From JAJRTA01 sp965603125 (GTDB lineage Bacteria; Zixibacteria; MSB-5A5; GN15; FEB-12): a DNA stretch of 64,000 bases. The position numbers were made by a program, and so were the translations under genes. The notes beneath the pieces were generated by a model, which saw only the letters and a program-made list of their open reading frames with translations, had not been told where the DNA came from and made no database searches. Positions 17,407-26,005 of the stretch are shown in pieces (within the stretch, counting starts at the first letter, position 1; every line of letters starts with the position of its first letter). The stretch lies in NCBI GenBank assembly GCA_965603125.1, contig CBFDBU010000005.1, forward strand, positions 1 through 64,000, read 5' to 3'.

Positions 17407-18623
17407 TGCCGCCTTAGCTTGTCGATCTTGATACGCGCTTTCATCAGCGACTCGGCCACTAATCCCGATCCGAACAGGGCATCTTCAACAGCCTCCTCGA
17501 TGGCCGTTTCCATCTCCACCCAGTTTGGATCGACCGGTGGATGTTTGGCCATGGCGATCTGCTTGATGAACGTCTGAAGATGAATATTCGACCGGAAGTA
17601 CTCATCCTCCTGAGCCGCCCTGCTTGACGGGTTGGCCGATCGGGCGGCCTTGCAGAACCTGGCCTGGTTATCGGGAGAGGTAATGAACTCTATCAGTTTC
17701 GCGGCCGCTGCTTTATGCGTGGATGCCTCTGCCAATGCCAGAAATTCACCGCCCAGGAAGGAGCGTCCCGGAAACCTCGGGCCGGGCATCAGGGTGGAGA
17801 CGAGATTTATGTCGCGCTTTTCGAGCTCTATCCTCTTGAGCAACCAGTCACCGGAGAGAATGAAACCGATCCTGCCGTCGAGAAAGGCATCCTCGATCCC
17901 GCGCTGGGTGGCGACGTATCCGCAGGAATCGTGCAGTTCCTTGTACAGCCGCAACGCGTCGGCAGCCTTCTTCGAAGACAGCACACAATACTTGTTGTCA
18001 TCGGTGAAAAGCTGTGCGCCGGCAGTCCAGAAGAAGGGCAGGAATTTCTTGTACAGGCGATGCTTCTCAGCCGTGTTGGAGCCCCAGCCGTAGATATCCC
18101 TTCCGAGGTTACCGATCTTGAACGCGGCTTCTTTGAACTGTTGCTGGTCGGCCGGTATGAAGTCTTTTTCATATCCCGCTTTTGTCAGCAGGTCACGGTT
18201 GGAGAAGAGCACTCGCGTACCAAGTATCCAGGGGTGGGCATAGACTTTTCCCTGATAGGTGGCCATGCTCCAGCCCCGGAAATCGGCGCTGTCTTTGAGC
18301 GCGTCCGCCGTTAACTCCGCTAAGTGTCCGTGCACTGCAAACTGGGCGATCCAGTCCGAACCCAGTTCCAGAACATCGGGAGCTTTCCCGGATGCGAAGG
18401 CAATGACGATTTTCTCGTGGCCGTTGGCCCAGGTGAGGTCGGTGAGTTTTACTTTGATGTCAGGGTTGGCCTCCTCGAACTCCTCGACCATGGCCTGTAT
18501 TGTCGGCTTAACACCGGGATCGGTCCAGAACTGCCACCACTCGATTGTCTCGGATGCCTGGACACCTGCGCCAAAGAGCCAGCACAGCAGGGCCGCAAGT
18601 AAGCATCTTCTATTCATTTCCAT
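17403..18623 (-). CDS. Extracellular sugar-binding protein (family 1)
   Basis: This gene encodes 406 residues. Residues 1-23 form a Sec signal peptide with a likely cut after GVQA. The mature protein opens TIEWWQFWTDPGVKPTIQ, typical of MalE-like solute-binding proteins. A family motif, IAFASGKAPDVLELGSDWI, follows at about 72-90. It captures the sugar in the periplasm and hands it to the two permeases downstream. It is the first gene of the operon. A short inverted repeat upstream (18662-18684) could be an operator. Confidence 0.94.
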   Translation of the reverse strand: MEMNRRCLLAALLCWLFGAGVQASETIEWWQFWTDPGVKPTIQAMVEEFEEANPDIKVKLTDLTWANGHEKIVIAFASGKAPDVLELGSDWIAQFAVHGHLAELTADALKDSADFRGWSMATYQGKVYAHPWILGTRVLFSNRDLLTKAGYEKDFIPADQQQFKEAAFKIGNLGRDIYGWGSNTAEKHRLYKKFLPFFWTAGAQLFTDDNKYCVLSSKKAADALRLYKELHDSCGYVATQRGIEDAFLDGRIGFILSGDWLLKRIELEKRDINLVSTLMPGPRFPGRSFLGGEFLALAEASTHKAAAAKLIEFITSPDNQARFCKAARSANPSSRAAQEDEYFRSNIHLQTFIKQIAMAKHPPVDPNWVEMETAIEEAVEDALFGSGLVAESLMKARIKIDKLRRQ

Positions 18624-18661
18624 CCTTTCCGGGTTCCATAGTCAATATCAATCAGGGTTCT

Positions 18662-18684
18662 ACAATAGGCGAAGTGCCTATTGT
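18662..18684. promoter_or_regulatory. Inverted repeat between divergent operons
   Basis: ACAATAGGC (18662-18670), spacer GAAGT, GCCTATTGT (18676-18684): a perfect 9-bp inverted repeat. It lies 38 bases before the binding-protein start and 57 bases before the start of the divergent membrane operon. It may be an operator shared by both. No T run follows, so a terminator is less likely. Confidence 0.45.
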
Positions 18685-18741
18685 GGTCAATCAAAAAATG
18701 TTTTTGTTGATGGCGCCCCGTGGTATCGCTTCTTCTGCGGC

Positions 18742-19566
18742 ATGTCAGGCTCCTTGCTACTGGTAATCGCCGCAACCGATCCCGCCTGGTTTGATGTCGA
18801 TAAGCTGCCCGTGTTAATAGCGGCCATAGTATCGATAATTGTCATCTTTTACGCCACCTACCATCGCTCTCGCCGGGGGAAGTTCCAGGTGCGGGAGATC
18901 GCCGGACTGAAAGCGGTAGAGGACGCCATCGGCCGCTGCACCGAGATGGCCCGACCGCTGCTGTTCACACCCGGATGGGGCGGAGACATTCAGCGCCCGA
19001 CGACAATCGCATCCATGAACATCCTGGCCCACGTGGCGGAGAAAACCGCCCGTTATGACTGCCGGCTGGTTTACCCCACCCACGACCCGGTCATTATGAC
19101 GGTAGCGCAGGAAGTGACGCGGGAGGCATACGCCCAAACCGGGTGCGCCGACCGTTATCGCCAGGACGACATATCCTACGTCACATCGTCCCAATTCGGT
19201 TATGCGGCGGCGGTCGACGGCCTGATCAGCCGCTTGAAGCCGGCCTCGGTGTTTCTGCTGGGGACATTCGAGGCGGAGTCGCTGATTTTAGCCGAGACCG
19301 GCAACAATGTCGGCGCCATTCAGATAGCGGGAACCGATTCCACCATCCAGCTTTCGTTCTTTATTGTCGCCTGCGACTACACCCTCATCGGGGAGGAACT
19401 GTTTGCAGCCTCGGGTTACTTGTCCGGAGATGATTCCATCTTGGCGTCGGTGCGGGCACAGGACATGCTCAAAGTGCTGATTGGGCTTCTTCTGGTGGTG
19501 GCCGTTGTCTGGAATACGATCTGTGAGCTAACCGGTGCCACCGAACAATCCTGGTGGAGTTTTTGA
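18742..19566 (+). CDS. DUF6754-type membrane protein, gene 1 of four
   Basis: The frame is open further upstream over the antisense of the binding-protein gene, but the first sensible start past that gene is ATG 18742 (274 residues). There is one N-terminal span (about 16-35), a soluble domain of about 190 residues, and one C-terminal span (about 245-265). The soluble part has conserved-looking stretches: CTEMARPLLFTPGW, TIASMNILAHVA, YPTHDPVIMTVAQEV, FEAESLILAETG and CDYTLIGEELFAAS. I recall these from DUF6754 proteins. Function is unknown. Its stop codon shares a base with the next start codon. Confidence 0.82.
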   Translation: MSGSLLLVIAATDPAWFDVDKLPVLIAAIVSIIVIFYATYHRSRRGKFQVREIAGLKAVEDAIGRCTEMARPLLFTPGWGGDIQRPTTIASMNILAHVAEKTARYDCRLVYPTHDPVIMTVAQEVTREAYAQTGCADRYRQDDISYVTSSQFGYAAAVDGLISRLKPASVFLLGTFEAESLILAETGNNVGAIQIAGTDSTIQLSFFIVACDYTLIGEELFAASGYLSGDDSILASVRAQDMLKVLIGLLLVVAVVWNTICELTGATEQSWWSF

Positions 19567-20186
19567 TGAACCGCAGGGTAGCCCTGGTGATCTGTTTCGG
19601 ATTCGGGGTGGTCATGTTCGCCCAGTATTTCTCGCAGCACCCCCTGGCGCGAGGGGTCAATCAGGCGGTGCTGGAGTACTGGCAAATCATTTTTGCTTTT
19701 GCGCTGTTGCTCGGCGTGGTGAGCTTCTTTCAAAACAACGTCAGACAGATCAGGCATGGCAGCGACCGTCCCTATCGTATCGTTTCGCTCATCGGCCTGC
19801 TGGCGATGCCGGTTGTGGCTGTGATCGGGCGCATCGGAGCCGGCAGCCCGTTTCTATGGATTTTCGAGAATGTTCAGGCACCGATGCAGTCCACCGTCTT
19901 CGCGCTGTTGGCTTTCTTTGTCGCCTCGGCGTCCTTTCGCGGCTTCCGGGCACGGTCGGTTCCGGCGGCGATACTGCTCGGAGCGGCCATACTCATTCTC
20001 CTGAGCCGCAGCGCTATCGGCGGACCGCTTTCCGGCTGGCTGCCCGACGCCGCCGACTGGATACGTCACCAGCCTTCGATGGCCGCCAGGCGGGCGATAC
20101 TGATCGGGATCGGCCTGGGCTCGCTCACGACTTCGCTGCGGGTGATAGTGGGAATCGAACGCACGTGGCTGGGGGGGGGAAAGTGA
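19566..20186 (+). CDS. Multi-span membrane protein, gene 2 of four
   Basis: The ATG at 19566 overlaps the previous stop (TGATG). The 206-residue product has about five hydrophobic spans: 4-24, 40-60, 75-92, 104-120 and 128-148. A short polar loop, FENVQAPMQSTVFALLAFFV, links two of them. No family with known function is recognised. Conserved coupling with the DUF6754-type gene implies a shared membrane complex. The last codons overlap the next gene (GTGA). Confidence 0.8.
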   Translation: MNRRVALVICFGFGVVMFAQYFSQHPLARGVNQAVLEYWQIIFAFALLLGVVSFFQNNVRQIRHGSDRPYRIVSLIGLLAMPVVAVIGRIGAGSPFLWIFENVQAPMQSTVFALLAFFVASASFRGFRARSVPAAILLGAAILILLSRSAIGGPLSGWLPDAADWIRHQPSMAARRAILIGIGLGSLTTSLRVIVGIERTWLGGGK

Positions 20187-20995
20187 ACCGCGTTGTCTCC
20201 CGCCACTGGATTTTTCTGGGGCTGTTCGTTCTTGTCGCCCTGGCGATGGGTTCCGGCATCAGGTTGGATACTCCCGTATCCGATCGGACGGCGGAACTCT
20301 ATGATTTTATTGAATCGCTCCCGGAAGGCTCGGTGCTGCTTGTTTCGTTCGATCACGAGGCCTCATCACTTCCGGAAATCAGGCCTATCGGCCAGGCCCT
20401 GCTGCGACATGCCTTCCGCAAAAATCATCGGCTGATCGGAATGGCGCTGTTGGCAGAAGGAACCGCTATCGGCTACCGTCTCATGCAGCAGGCTGCCGCA
20501 GAATACGGCAAGGAATACGGCAAAGATTACGCCTACTTAGGATTCAAGCCTCAGTACATCGCCGCCATTCTATCCATGGGCGAATCGATCCCGGCTACCT
20601 TTCCAAAGGATTACCTGGGTCGGCCCTACGAAAGCCTGAAGGCTCTCGACGGCGTTGCCACTTATGCCGACGTGGCCGGGGTCTTGTCGATAGCCGACGG
20701 CTCACTCACCACCCACTGGATGGAATACGGCCGGGCTCGCTACGGCGTAAGAGTCGTGTCCGGTGTAACGGCGGCCATGGTGACCACGTACGATCCGTAT
20801 TTAGCATCTGGTCAGATGTATGCCATGATGGGCGGTCTGCGCGGCGCGGCCGAGTACGAGGATCTCATCGCACGCCCCGGCGGTGGGAAACGGGGCATGC
20901 TGGCCCAGACGGCCACGCACTTGTACGTGATCGTCCTCATAGGGCTGGGCAACCTGTCCTATTTCCTGGCGCGTCGAAAGAAGGAAACAAGCTGA
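20183..20995 (+). CDS. Membrane-anchored ectodomain protein, gene 3 of four
   Basis: The start is GTG 20183, overlapping the previous stop by 4 bases and preceded by a G-rich binding site. The product is 270 residues: one N-terminal span (about 9-27), a soluble domain of about 205 residues, and a C-terminal span (about 243-262) with a basic end (ARRKK). The domain has FIESLPEGSVLLVSFDHEAS near its start and AILSMGESIPATFPKDYLGR and ASGQMYAMMGGLRGAAEYE later. I do not recognise a family with known function. The topology suggests the domain faces the periplasm. Confidence 0.8.
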   Translation: MNRVVSRHWIFLGLFVLVALAMGSGIRLDTPVSDRTAELYDFIESLPEGSVLLVSFDHEASSLPEIRPIGQALLRHAFRKNHRLIGMALLAEGTAIGYRLMQQAAAEYGKEYGKDYAYLGFKPQYIAAILSMGESIPATFPKDYLGRPYESLKALDGVATYADVAGVLSIADGSLTTHWMEYGRARYGVRVVSGVTAAMVTTYDPYLASGQMYAMMGGLRGAAEYEDLIARPGGGKRGMLAQTATHLYVIVLIGLGNLSYFLARRKKETS

Positions 20996-21609
20996 TGGAT
21001 ATCGGGACTGTCATTGCCGGTGTTCTGACGCTGGCCGTTCTTTCGTTTCTGTATCGGGACAACCCGGTCTACAAGATGGCTGAGTCCCTTCTCATCGGTG
21101 TTTCCATCGGGTACACGCTGGTCGTCATCTGGTCGTCCACGTTGGTTGATTTGCTGCTCCGGCCGCTCTTTCTCGACGGGATGCTTCCGTTGATCATACC
21201 ACTTGTTCTGGGCCTTCTGATGTTCGGTCGTTTCCATCGCACAACCTCATCGCTGTCGCGGCTGCCGATTGCGGTGATGATCGGTTCCGGCGCCGGAGTG
21301 GCCATACCGGCGATGCTGGACGCCAGAACGCTGAAACAATTGTCGGCGACCGTAATGCCGGTGGTGACGGCATCAGGGATTCCCGATCTGTCGGCGATTG
21401 TCATAATCTGCGGCGTGGTGACGACCCTGTGCTATTTCTATTTCAGCCGTGAGCACAAGGGAGCGCTGGGATCGGCCGCCACCGTCGGCACCTGGTTTCT
21501 CATGGTATTTTTCGGCACCACCTTCGGATACACGGTGATGTCGCGGATGTCCACGTTTATCGGGCGCATGGAGTTCCTGCTGACCGAGTTCCTGCACATC
21601 GCGAACTGA
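20995..21609 (+). CDS. Multi-span membrane protein, gene 4 of four
   Basis: The ATG at 20995 overlaps the previous stop by one base. The 204-residue product has about six spans: 5-22, 30-52, 60-75, 90-106, 130-148 and 158-178. A cytoplasmic motif, FLYRDNPVYKMAESLLIGVS, precedes span 2. No function is recognised. The four genes 18742-21609 are all coupled by 1-4 base overlaps, so they are almost surely one complex. Confidence 0.8.
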   Translation: MDIGTVIAGVLTLAVLSFLYRDNPVYKMAESLLIGVSIGYTLVVIWSSTLVDLLLRPLFLDGMLPLIIPLVLGLLMFGRFHRTTSSLSRLPIAVMIGSGAGVAIPAMLDARTLKQLSATVMPVVTASGIPDLSAIVIICGVVTTLCYFYFSREHKGALGSAATVGTWFLMVFFGTTFGYTVMSRMSTFIGRMEFLLTEFLHIAN

Positions 21610-21698
21610 GCGCCGGTAACATGCCGACTCCCCACAGTGACCAGCAATGTCGTCGTGAAACCTGAAACTGTGTGAGCAGCGCCTCGTAAAGCTTGTAA

Positions 21699-22523
21699 AT
21701 GACAGCGATGAAATCAGACGCGGACAAAACGGGAAAAACACCCGGCACCGGCGCGATGGATATCAGAGTCGGTACTTCGGGCTACAGTTTCGAGGACTGG
21801 CGCGGCCCGTTCTATCCCGAGCGAATCGACAAGGGGAAGATGCTCGATCACTACGTTCAGTATTTTCGCACGGTGGAGATCAACTCCACATATTATCGCA
21901 TTCCCCATCCGGCCGTGATGGCCAACATCGTCAGGAAAGCTCCCCGTGGTTTTGATTTCATGGTCAAAGTGCCCCAGTCCTTTACTCACCGCCGGACCGA
22001 CCTGGAAGAGGACCTCGGTCCTTACCGGGATGCCCTGGAGCCGATGATGGAGTCGGGCAAGTTAGCGGGTCTGCTGGCGCAGTTTCCCTACTCGTTCAAG
22101 TTCAGCCGGGACGAACTGGATTACCTGTCCATCTGCCGGGAAGCGCTTTCGCCGCATCGGCTGTTTGTCGAGTTCAGGCATGAGGGCTGGGTCAATCGCG
22201 AGATGTACGACCGCCTCAAGGCTGAGGGCATCGGCTATGTTTGTGTCGACGAGCCGCAGTTGCGCGGTTTGCTCAGGCCGGACTGTTTCGCTACCACCGA
22301 CACGGCCTATGTCCGCCTGCACGGCCGCAACGCCGAGCAATGGTGGGACGGGGGCCCCCTGCGCTACGACTACAGCTACTCGCAGGAAGAACTGCGCGAG
22401 TGGAAACAGAAGATTGAGAAACTCAGGGCGAAGATCAGCGCCGCGTACGTTTTTTTCAACAACTGCCACCTGGGGCAGGCGGCCGGCAACGCTCTGGACT
22501 TCACTCGTCTCCTCGGAGAGTGA
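21699..22523 (+). CDS. DUF72 (YecE-like) TIM-barrel protein
   Basis: This gene encodes 274 residues. An internal ATG at 21756 (MDIRVGTSGYSFEDWRG) would also fit, as the family usually starts there. Recognisable motifs are VGTSGYSFEDWRGPFYP, TVEINSTYYRIP, and VKVPQSFTHRR followed later by LLAQFPYSFKF and FVEFRHEGW. The family adopts a TIM barrel; its biochemical role is not established. The last bases take part in the 107-bp tandem duplication that follows, which begins at 22512 inside the gene. Confidence 0.92.
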   Translation: MTAMKSDADKTGKTPGTGAMDIRVGTSGYSFEDWRGPFYPERIDKGKMLDHYVQYFRTVEINSTYYRIPHPAVMANIVRKAPRGFDFMVKVPQSFTHRRTDLEEDLGPYRDALEPMMESGKLAGLLAQFPYSFKFSRDELDYLSICREALSPHRLFVEFRHEGWVNREMYDRLKAEGIGYVCVDEPQLRGLLRPDCFATTDTAYVRLHGRNAEQWWDGGPLRYDYSYSQEELREWKQKIEKLRAKISAAYVFFNNCHLGQAAGNALDFTRLLGE

Positions 22524-22550
22524 ATCGGATAACGTCAGATTCAGCCAGCA

Positions 22551-22614
22551 GTAGGTCGAGACCCCTGCGGTCTCGACAGATTCATGTGTCAGAACCACAG
22601 GGGTTCTGACCTAC
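22551..22614 (+). repeat. Double-hairpin dispersed repeat
   Basis: GTAGGTC ... GACCTAC outer arms enclose hairpin 1 (GTCGAGACC/GGTCTCGAC) and hairpin 2 (GTCAGAACC/GGTTCTGAC). The hairpin arms differ from those at 29128-29188, yet still pair, so the structure is kept by paired changes. Confidence 0.88.
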
Positions 22615-22657
22615 AGGACTCGGAGAGTGAATCGGATAACGTCAGATTCAGCCAGCA

Positions 22658-22721
22658 GTAGGTCGAGACCCCTGCGGTCTCGACAGATTCATGTGTCAGA
22701 ACCACAGGGGTTCTGACCTAC
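22658..22721 (+). repeat. Double-hairpin dispersed repeat, tandem copy
   Basis: This copy is identical to 22551-22614, produced by the 107-bp tandem duplication. Confidence 0.88.
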
Positions 22722-22796
22722 AGGACTCGGAGAGTGAATCGGATAACGACAGTTTTTGGTTGACGGCCACCCCAAAACGAGGTATCAACGCCGGGT

Positions 22797-23729
22797 ATGT
22801 TCCTGAAACTGGACAGGATTTGCAAGACGTTCGGCGACAAAGTCGCCGTGGACAACTTGTCGCTTGAAGTGCCAGAGGGAGTTCTGTATGGTATCATCGG
22901 CCCCAACGGTGCCGGCAAGACGACGACTATACGTATGGTCATGGATATCACCGCGCCCGACTCCGGCCGGGTGCTTATCGACGGCAACCGCCCGGACAGG
23001 CGTTTCCGGAATCGTGTGGGCTATCTCCCGGAGGAACGAGGTCTCTACAGAAAGATGACTCTCTTAGAGGTCATGCTGTACATGGCCGAACTCAAGGGAT
23101 ATCCGGCCCGAACCGTCAGGGAAAACTGTGACCAGTGGCTTCAGCGCATGGACCTTCTGGAATACAAATACAAGAAGGTCGAGGAGCTCTCCAAGGGAAT
23201 GCAGCAGAAGCTCCAGTTCATCACGACCATCCTGCACGACCCTGACCTGATTATCCTCGACGAACTCTTTTCCGGTCTCGATCCCCTGAACATAGAGCTT
23301 ATCAAGGGTATCCTGCTGGAGCTCAAACGGGCCGGCAAGACCATCCTGTTTTCGACCCACGTCATGGAACAGGCCGAGAAGTTATGCGATCATATCTGCA
23401 TGATATCCCGGGGCCGCAAGGTTATCGACGGCAGCATGGCCGAGGTCAGGAGCCGTTTCGGAAAAAACTCCATACGACTGGAGGTCGTCGGCGACAGCGG
23501 ATTTGTCTCGTCGCTGGCAGGGATCAGAAAGGTCACCGATTTCAATAACTACCTTGAACTGGAGCTTGAAGGGGGGGCGGACACCGACGCCATATTAAAG
23601 TCCGTAGCACAGAGAGTCTCGGTGCGTCGCTTTGCCCTGGTGGAACCTTCACTGTACAGCATCTTCATCGACATGGCCGGCGGCGAACCTGCTGATCCCG
23701 GCGGCGCAGGGGAGGTGGCCGATGTCTAA
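22797..23729 (+). CDS. ABC exporter ATPase (NatA-like)
   Basis: The product is 310 residues with one nucleotide-binding domain and a C-terminal extension (DUF4162-like, about 215-295). Walker A is GPNGAGKTTT (about 36-45), the signature is LSKGMQQKLQF, and Walker B is LIILDELFSGLDP; the switch His is in FSTHVMEQAE. It powers the permease encoded next, overlapping it by 8 bases. Family relatives export Na+ or other small compounds; the substrate is not determined here. Upstream lies the 107-bp repeat, which separates it from the DUF72 gene. Confidence 0.93.
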   Translation: MFLKLDRICKTFGDKVAVDNLSLEVPEGVLYGIIGPNGAGKTTTIRMVMDITAPDSGRVLIDGNRPDRRFRNRVGYLPEERGLYRKMTLLEVMLYMAELKGYPARTVRENCDQWLQRMDLLEYKYKKVEELSKGMQQKLQFITTILHDPDLIILDELFSGLDPLNIELIKGILLELKRAGKTILFSTHVMEQAEKLCDHICMISRGRKVIDGSMAEVRSRFGKNSIRLEVVGDSGFVSSLAGIRKVTDFNNYLELELEGGADTDAILKSVAQRVSVRRFALVEPSLYSIFIDMAGGEPADPGGAGEVADV

Positions 23730-25035
23730 GTTCCTCGTGGTATTCAAGCGGGAATACGCACAGGTGGTGAAGAAGAAGTCCTTCATCGCGGGGATATTCC
23801 TGACCCCGGTGTTGATGGCCGCCCTCGTGATGCTGCCGGCCTTCCTTGCTCGACAGAAGGCGTCCGAGACGGAACACCTGGCCGTCATCGATCAGTCCGG
23901 CTGCGAGATTGGAGCCGGTTTCGCTAAGGCGCTCGAACGCTACTTCATCGATGACGAAGAGACCGTCCCGTACTATGCGGTCGAAAGGATCTTTGAACTC
24001 GATCGGGTCGACTCATCGGGTCGCGCTGCTGTCGAAGACTCTCTGCGCCGACTTATCAACGACAAGGAGTTGAAGTATTTTCTTGTTGTGGGGGAGGGAA
24101 CCTCCGGGGGCGATGCCGACCTCTACCTGGTTACAAACTCGGACAACTTCCGGTCGATCAGCCGGTTTGAACAAAGGCTGTCCGATCTGCTCTCGGCCAG
24201 GCGACTTGAGAAATCGAACGTCAACCTGTCGATCGACTCGGTGCTCAGCCTGACCCAGCCGATCGACCTGACCATCCAGGACGCCAAGGGAGAGTCAATC
24301 CCGTTTATGGTCAAGTATTTCAGCGCCCTTGTCTTTGTGGGCATCATGTTCGGCATGATGATAGGCTACGGCCAGCTTGTCATGCGGTCCGTCATTGAAG
24401 AGAAGAACTCGCGCATCATGGAGGTATTGATCTCGTCGGTCAGCCCCTTCCAGTTGATGTTGGGGAAGATCATGGGGCTGGGCGCGGCCACACTCACCCA
24501 GGTCGCGATCTGGTTCGCACTGGGGGCGGTCATGTTTATGATGAGGAGTGCGGTGAGTGTTGATCCCTCGATCGACCGCATCGTATTCGACCCGGTCATC
24601 ATCGTGTTCTTCATACTGTTTTTGGTATCGGGTTACCTGTTGTTCTCGACGTTGTTTGCCCTGGTCGGTTCGATCGTCAACACCGAGAAAGAAGCGCAGA
24701 ACTTCGTAGCCCCGATCACAATACTGATGGTCCTGCCCTTCCTGCTGGGCATAGCGGTAGTGCAGGAACCCAACTCCACGCTAGCGGTGGTGCTGTCTTT
24801 GTTTCCTTTCACGGCGCCGACCATGATGATGATGCGGGTGGTGTTTATCGCGCCAACCGTGACCGAGCATTCCTTGTTCTCCGGTATTGCCGCTGAGGCG
24901 ACCCTCAGTTTCCTTATCGTGGTGGCTGCGGTGGCCGGCATGATCTGGCTCACCAGCAGGATTTTCCGCGTCGGCATTCTGATGTACGGCAAGAGGCCGA
25001 CTTTGCCCGAGATCATCAAATGGGTTAAATACTGA
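23722..25035 (+). CDS. ABC exporter permease (NatB/ABC2 family)
   Basis: The start is ATG 23722, 8 bases inside the ATPase gene with GGGGAGG just upstream; upstream frame extension lacks support. The protein is 437 residues. One span near the N-terminus (MSKFLVVFKREYAQVVKKKS, then about 21-40) is followed by a periplasmic domain of about 150 residues. Five to six spans follow, with the membrane-proximal stretch containing EEKNSRIMEVLISSVSPFQL, characteristic of ABC2-type permeases. It works with the NatA-like ATPase. Confidence 0.92.
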   Translation: MSKFLVVFKREYAQVVKKKSFIAGIFLTPVLMAALVMLPAFLARQKASETEHLAVIDQSGCEIGAGFAKALERYFIDDEETVPYYAVERIFELDRVDSSGRAAVEDSLRRLINDKELKYFLVVGEGTSGGDADLYLVTNSDNFRSISRFEQRLSDLLSARRLEKSNVNLSIDSVLSLTQPIDLTIQDAKGESIPFMVKYFSALVFVGIMFGMMIGYGQLVMRSVIEEKNSRIMEVLISSVSPFQLMLGKIMGLGAATLTQVAIWFALGAVMFMMRSAVSVDPSIDRIVFDPVIIVFFILFLVSGYLLFSTLFALVGSIVNTEKEAQNFVAPITILMVLPFLLGIAVVQEPNSTLAVVLSLFPFTAPTMMMMRVVFIAPTVTEHSLFSGIAAEATLSFLIVVAAVAGMIWLTSRIFRVGILMYGKRPTLPEIIKWVKY

Positions 25036-25054
25036 GCGGGGAGGTGTCGATCTG

Positions 25055-25960
25055 ATGAGTATGAGGACATACGGCTTCTTCGGCAAGACGAGCTTCCTGT
25101 TGGGCGTGATTCTTTTCTTTTTCGCGGCCACCGTTTGTTTTCTCGAACCAACTGACGGTCATACCGGAGCCACTCTGAACACCGGCTACCACTTCGATTT
25201 CGACCAGGTGAGCAAAGGCCCCTATCTGAATCTGAAGAGCGCCATACTCGTGAACTACGACAACGGAGAAGTCCTGTACGCCAAGAACGCCGACCTGGTT
25301 CGCCCGGTAGCCTCCATAAGCAAACTGGTCGCCGCCATGGTGGTGCTCGACAAAGGGATTGACCTGAACCGCACCGCGATCATTACCCGCGAGGACGCCC
25401 GCCGCTCGTCACGCTCGCGACTTCGCGTGGGCAGTAAGCTGAGCCTGCTTGATCTGCTTCACGCCGCTCTGATCAGTTCTGACAACCGGGCCACCCGTGC
25501 TCTGGCGCGCGCCACCTCCGGTTCGATTGACGCCTTTGGGCGGGAGATGAACGACAAAGCCGAGCGGATGGGTCTTGAACACACCGTCTTCTACGAACCG
25601 ACCGGCCTGGACACGCGCAATGTGTCAACCGCTCACGAGGTAGCCAGGATTATCCACTATGCCTGTGATTATGATGCGATCGCCAGGATCACCTCGTTGA
25701 AAACACATAGGGTGAAACTGCTCAATAGAAAGAACAGTTACTGTAATCTGTCCAATACCAATCGCCTGCTCTGGTCGCCCTACCGGGTCCTGGCCGGCAA
25801 AACCGGCTACATTCGCGCGGCCGACTACTGCCTGACCGCCCTGGTCAGGAACAGTAAAGGGGAGAGGCTCACGCTTGTTACTCTCGGCGTTCCCGGCGAC
25901 AGACTTCGTTTCAAGGAATCCCGGCGCCTGCTGGACTGGGGCTTTCGGAAGGTCTCGTAA
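25055..25960 (+). CDS. D-alanyl-D-alanine carboxypeptidase (S11 family)
   Basis: This gene encodes 301 residues, including an N-terminal membrane segment (about 12-30) that may be a signal anchor. The catalytic site is complete: SISK at 87-90 (Ser nucleophile, Lys base), SDN at 142-144 and KTG at 249-251. The enzyme trims the terminal D-Ala of stem peptides in the periplasm and so limits cross-linking. It lacks the long C-terminal domain and amphipathic tail of PBP5, so it may instead be a PBP7/8-like endopeptidase. It follows the ABC exporter by 19 bases. Confidence 0.92.
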   Translation: MSMRTYGFFGKTSFLLGVILFFFAATVCFLEPTDGHTGATLNTGYHFDFDQVSKGPYLNLKSAILVNYDNGEVLYAKNADLVRPVASISKLVAAMVVLDKGIDLNRTAIITREDARRSSRSRLRVGSKLSLLDLLHAALISSDNRATRALARATSGSIDAFGREMNDKAERMGLEHTVFYEPTGLDTRNVSTAHEVARIIHYACDYDAIARITSLKTHRVKLLNRKNSYCNLSNTNRLLWSPYRVLAGKTGYIRAADYCLTALVRNSKGERLTLVTLGVPGDRLRFKESRRLLDWGFRKVS

Positions 25961-26005
25961 TTATTGGTTGGCAATTCCGTCGACGCCGGCTATACTATTT
26001 GATTA

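Larger units (their letters stand above)
22512..22748 (+). repeat. Exact 107-bp tandem duplication
   Basis: The unit 22512-22618 is repeated at 22619-22725 without any difference I could find. A partial third unit (22726-22748) then starts again with CTCGGAGAGTGAATCGGATA and diverges. The unit begins inside the last codons of the DUF72 gene and contains a full double-hairpin repeat. The identity implies a recent duplication. Confidence 0.92.

Noticed and set aside
18259..18741. Upstream extension of the DUF6754-type gene
   Set aside because: The frame is open but overlaps the sugar-binding protein gene in antisense, and its residues lack any similarity to the family. The start at 18742 fits better.
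19535..20182. Upstream extension of the ectodomain gene
   Set aside because: This part is a shadow of the five-span protein in another frame. GTG 20183, overlapping the stop, is the better start.
22512..22748. Possible CRISPR array
   Set aside because: Only two full units of 107 bases with no unique spacers; it is a plain tandem duplication.
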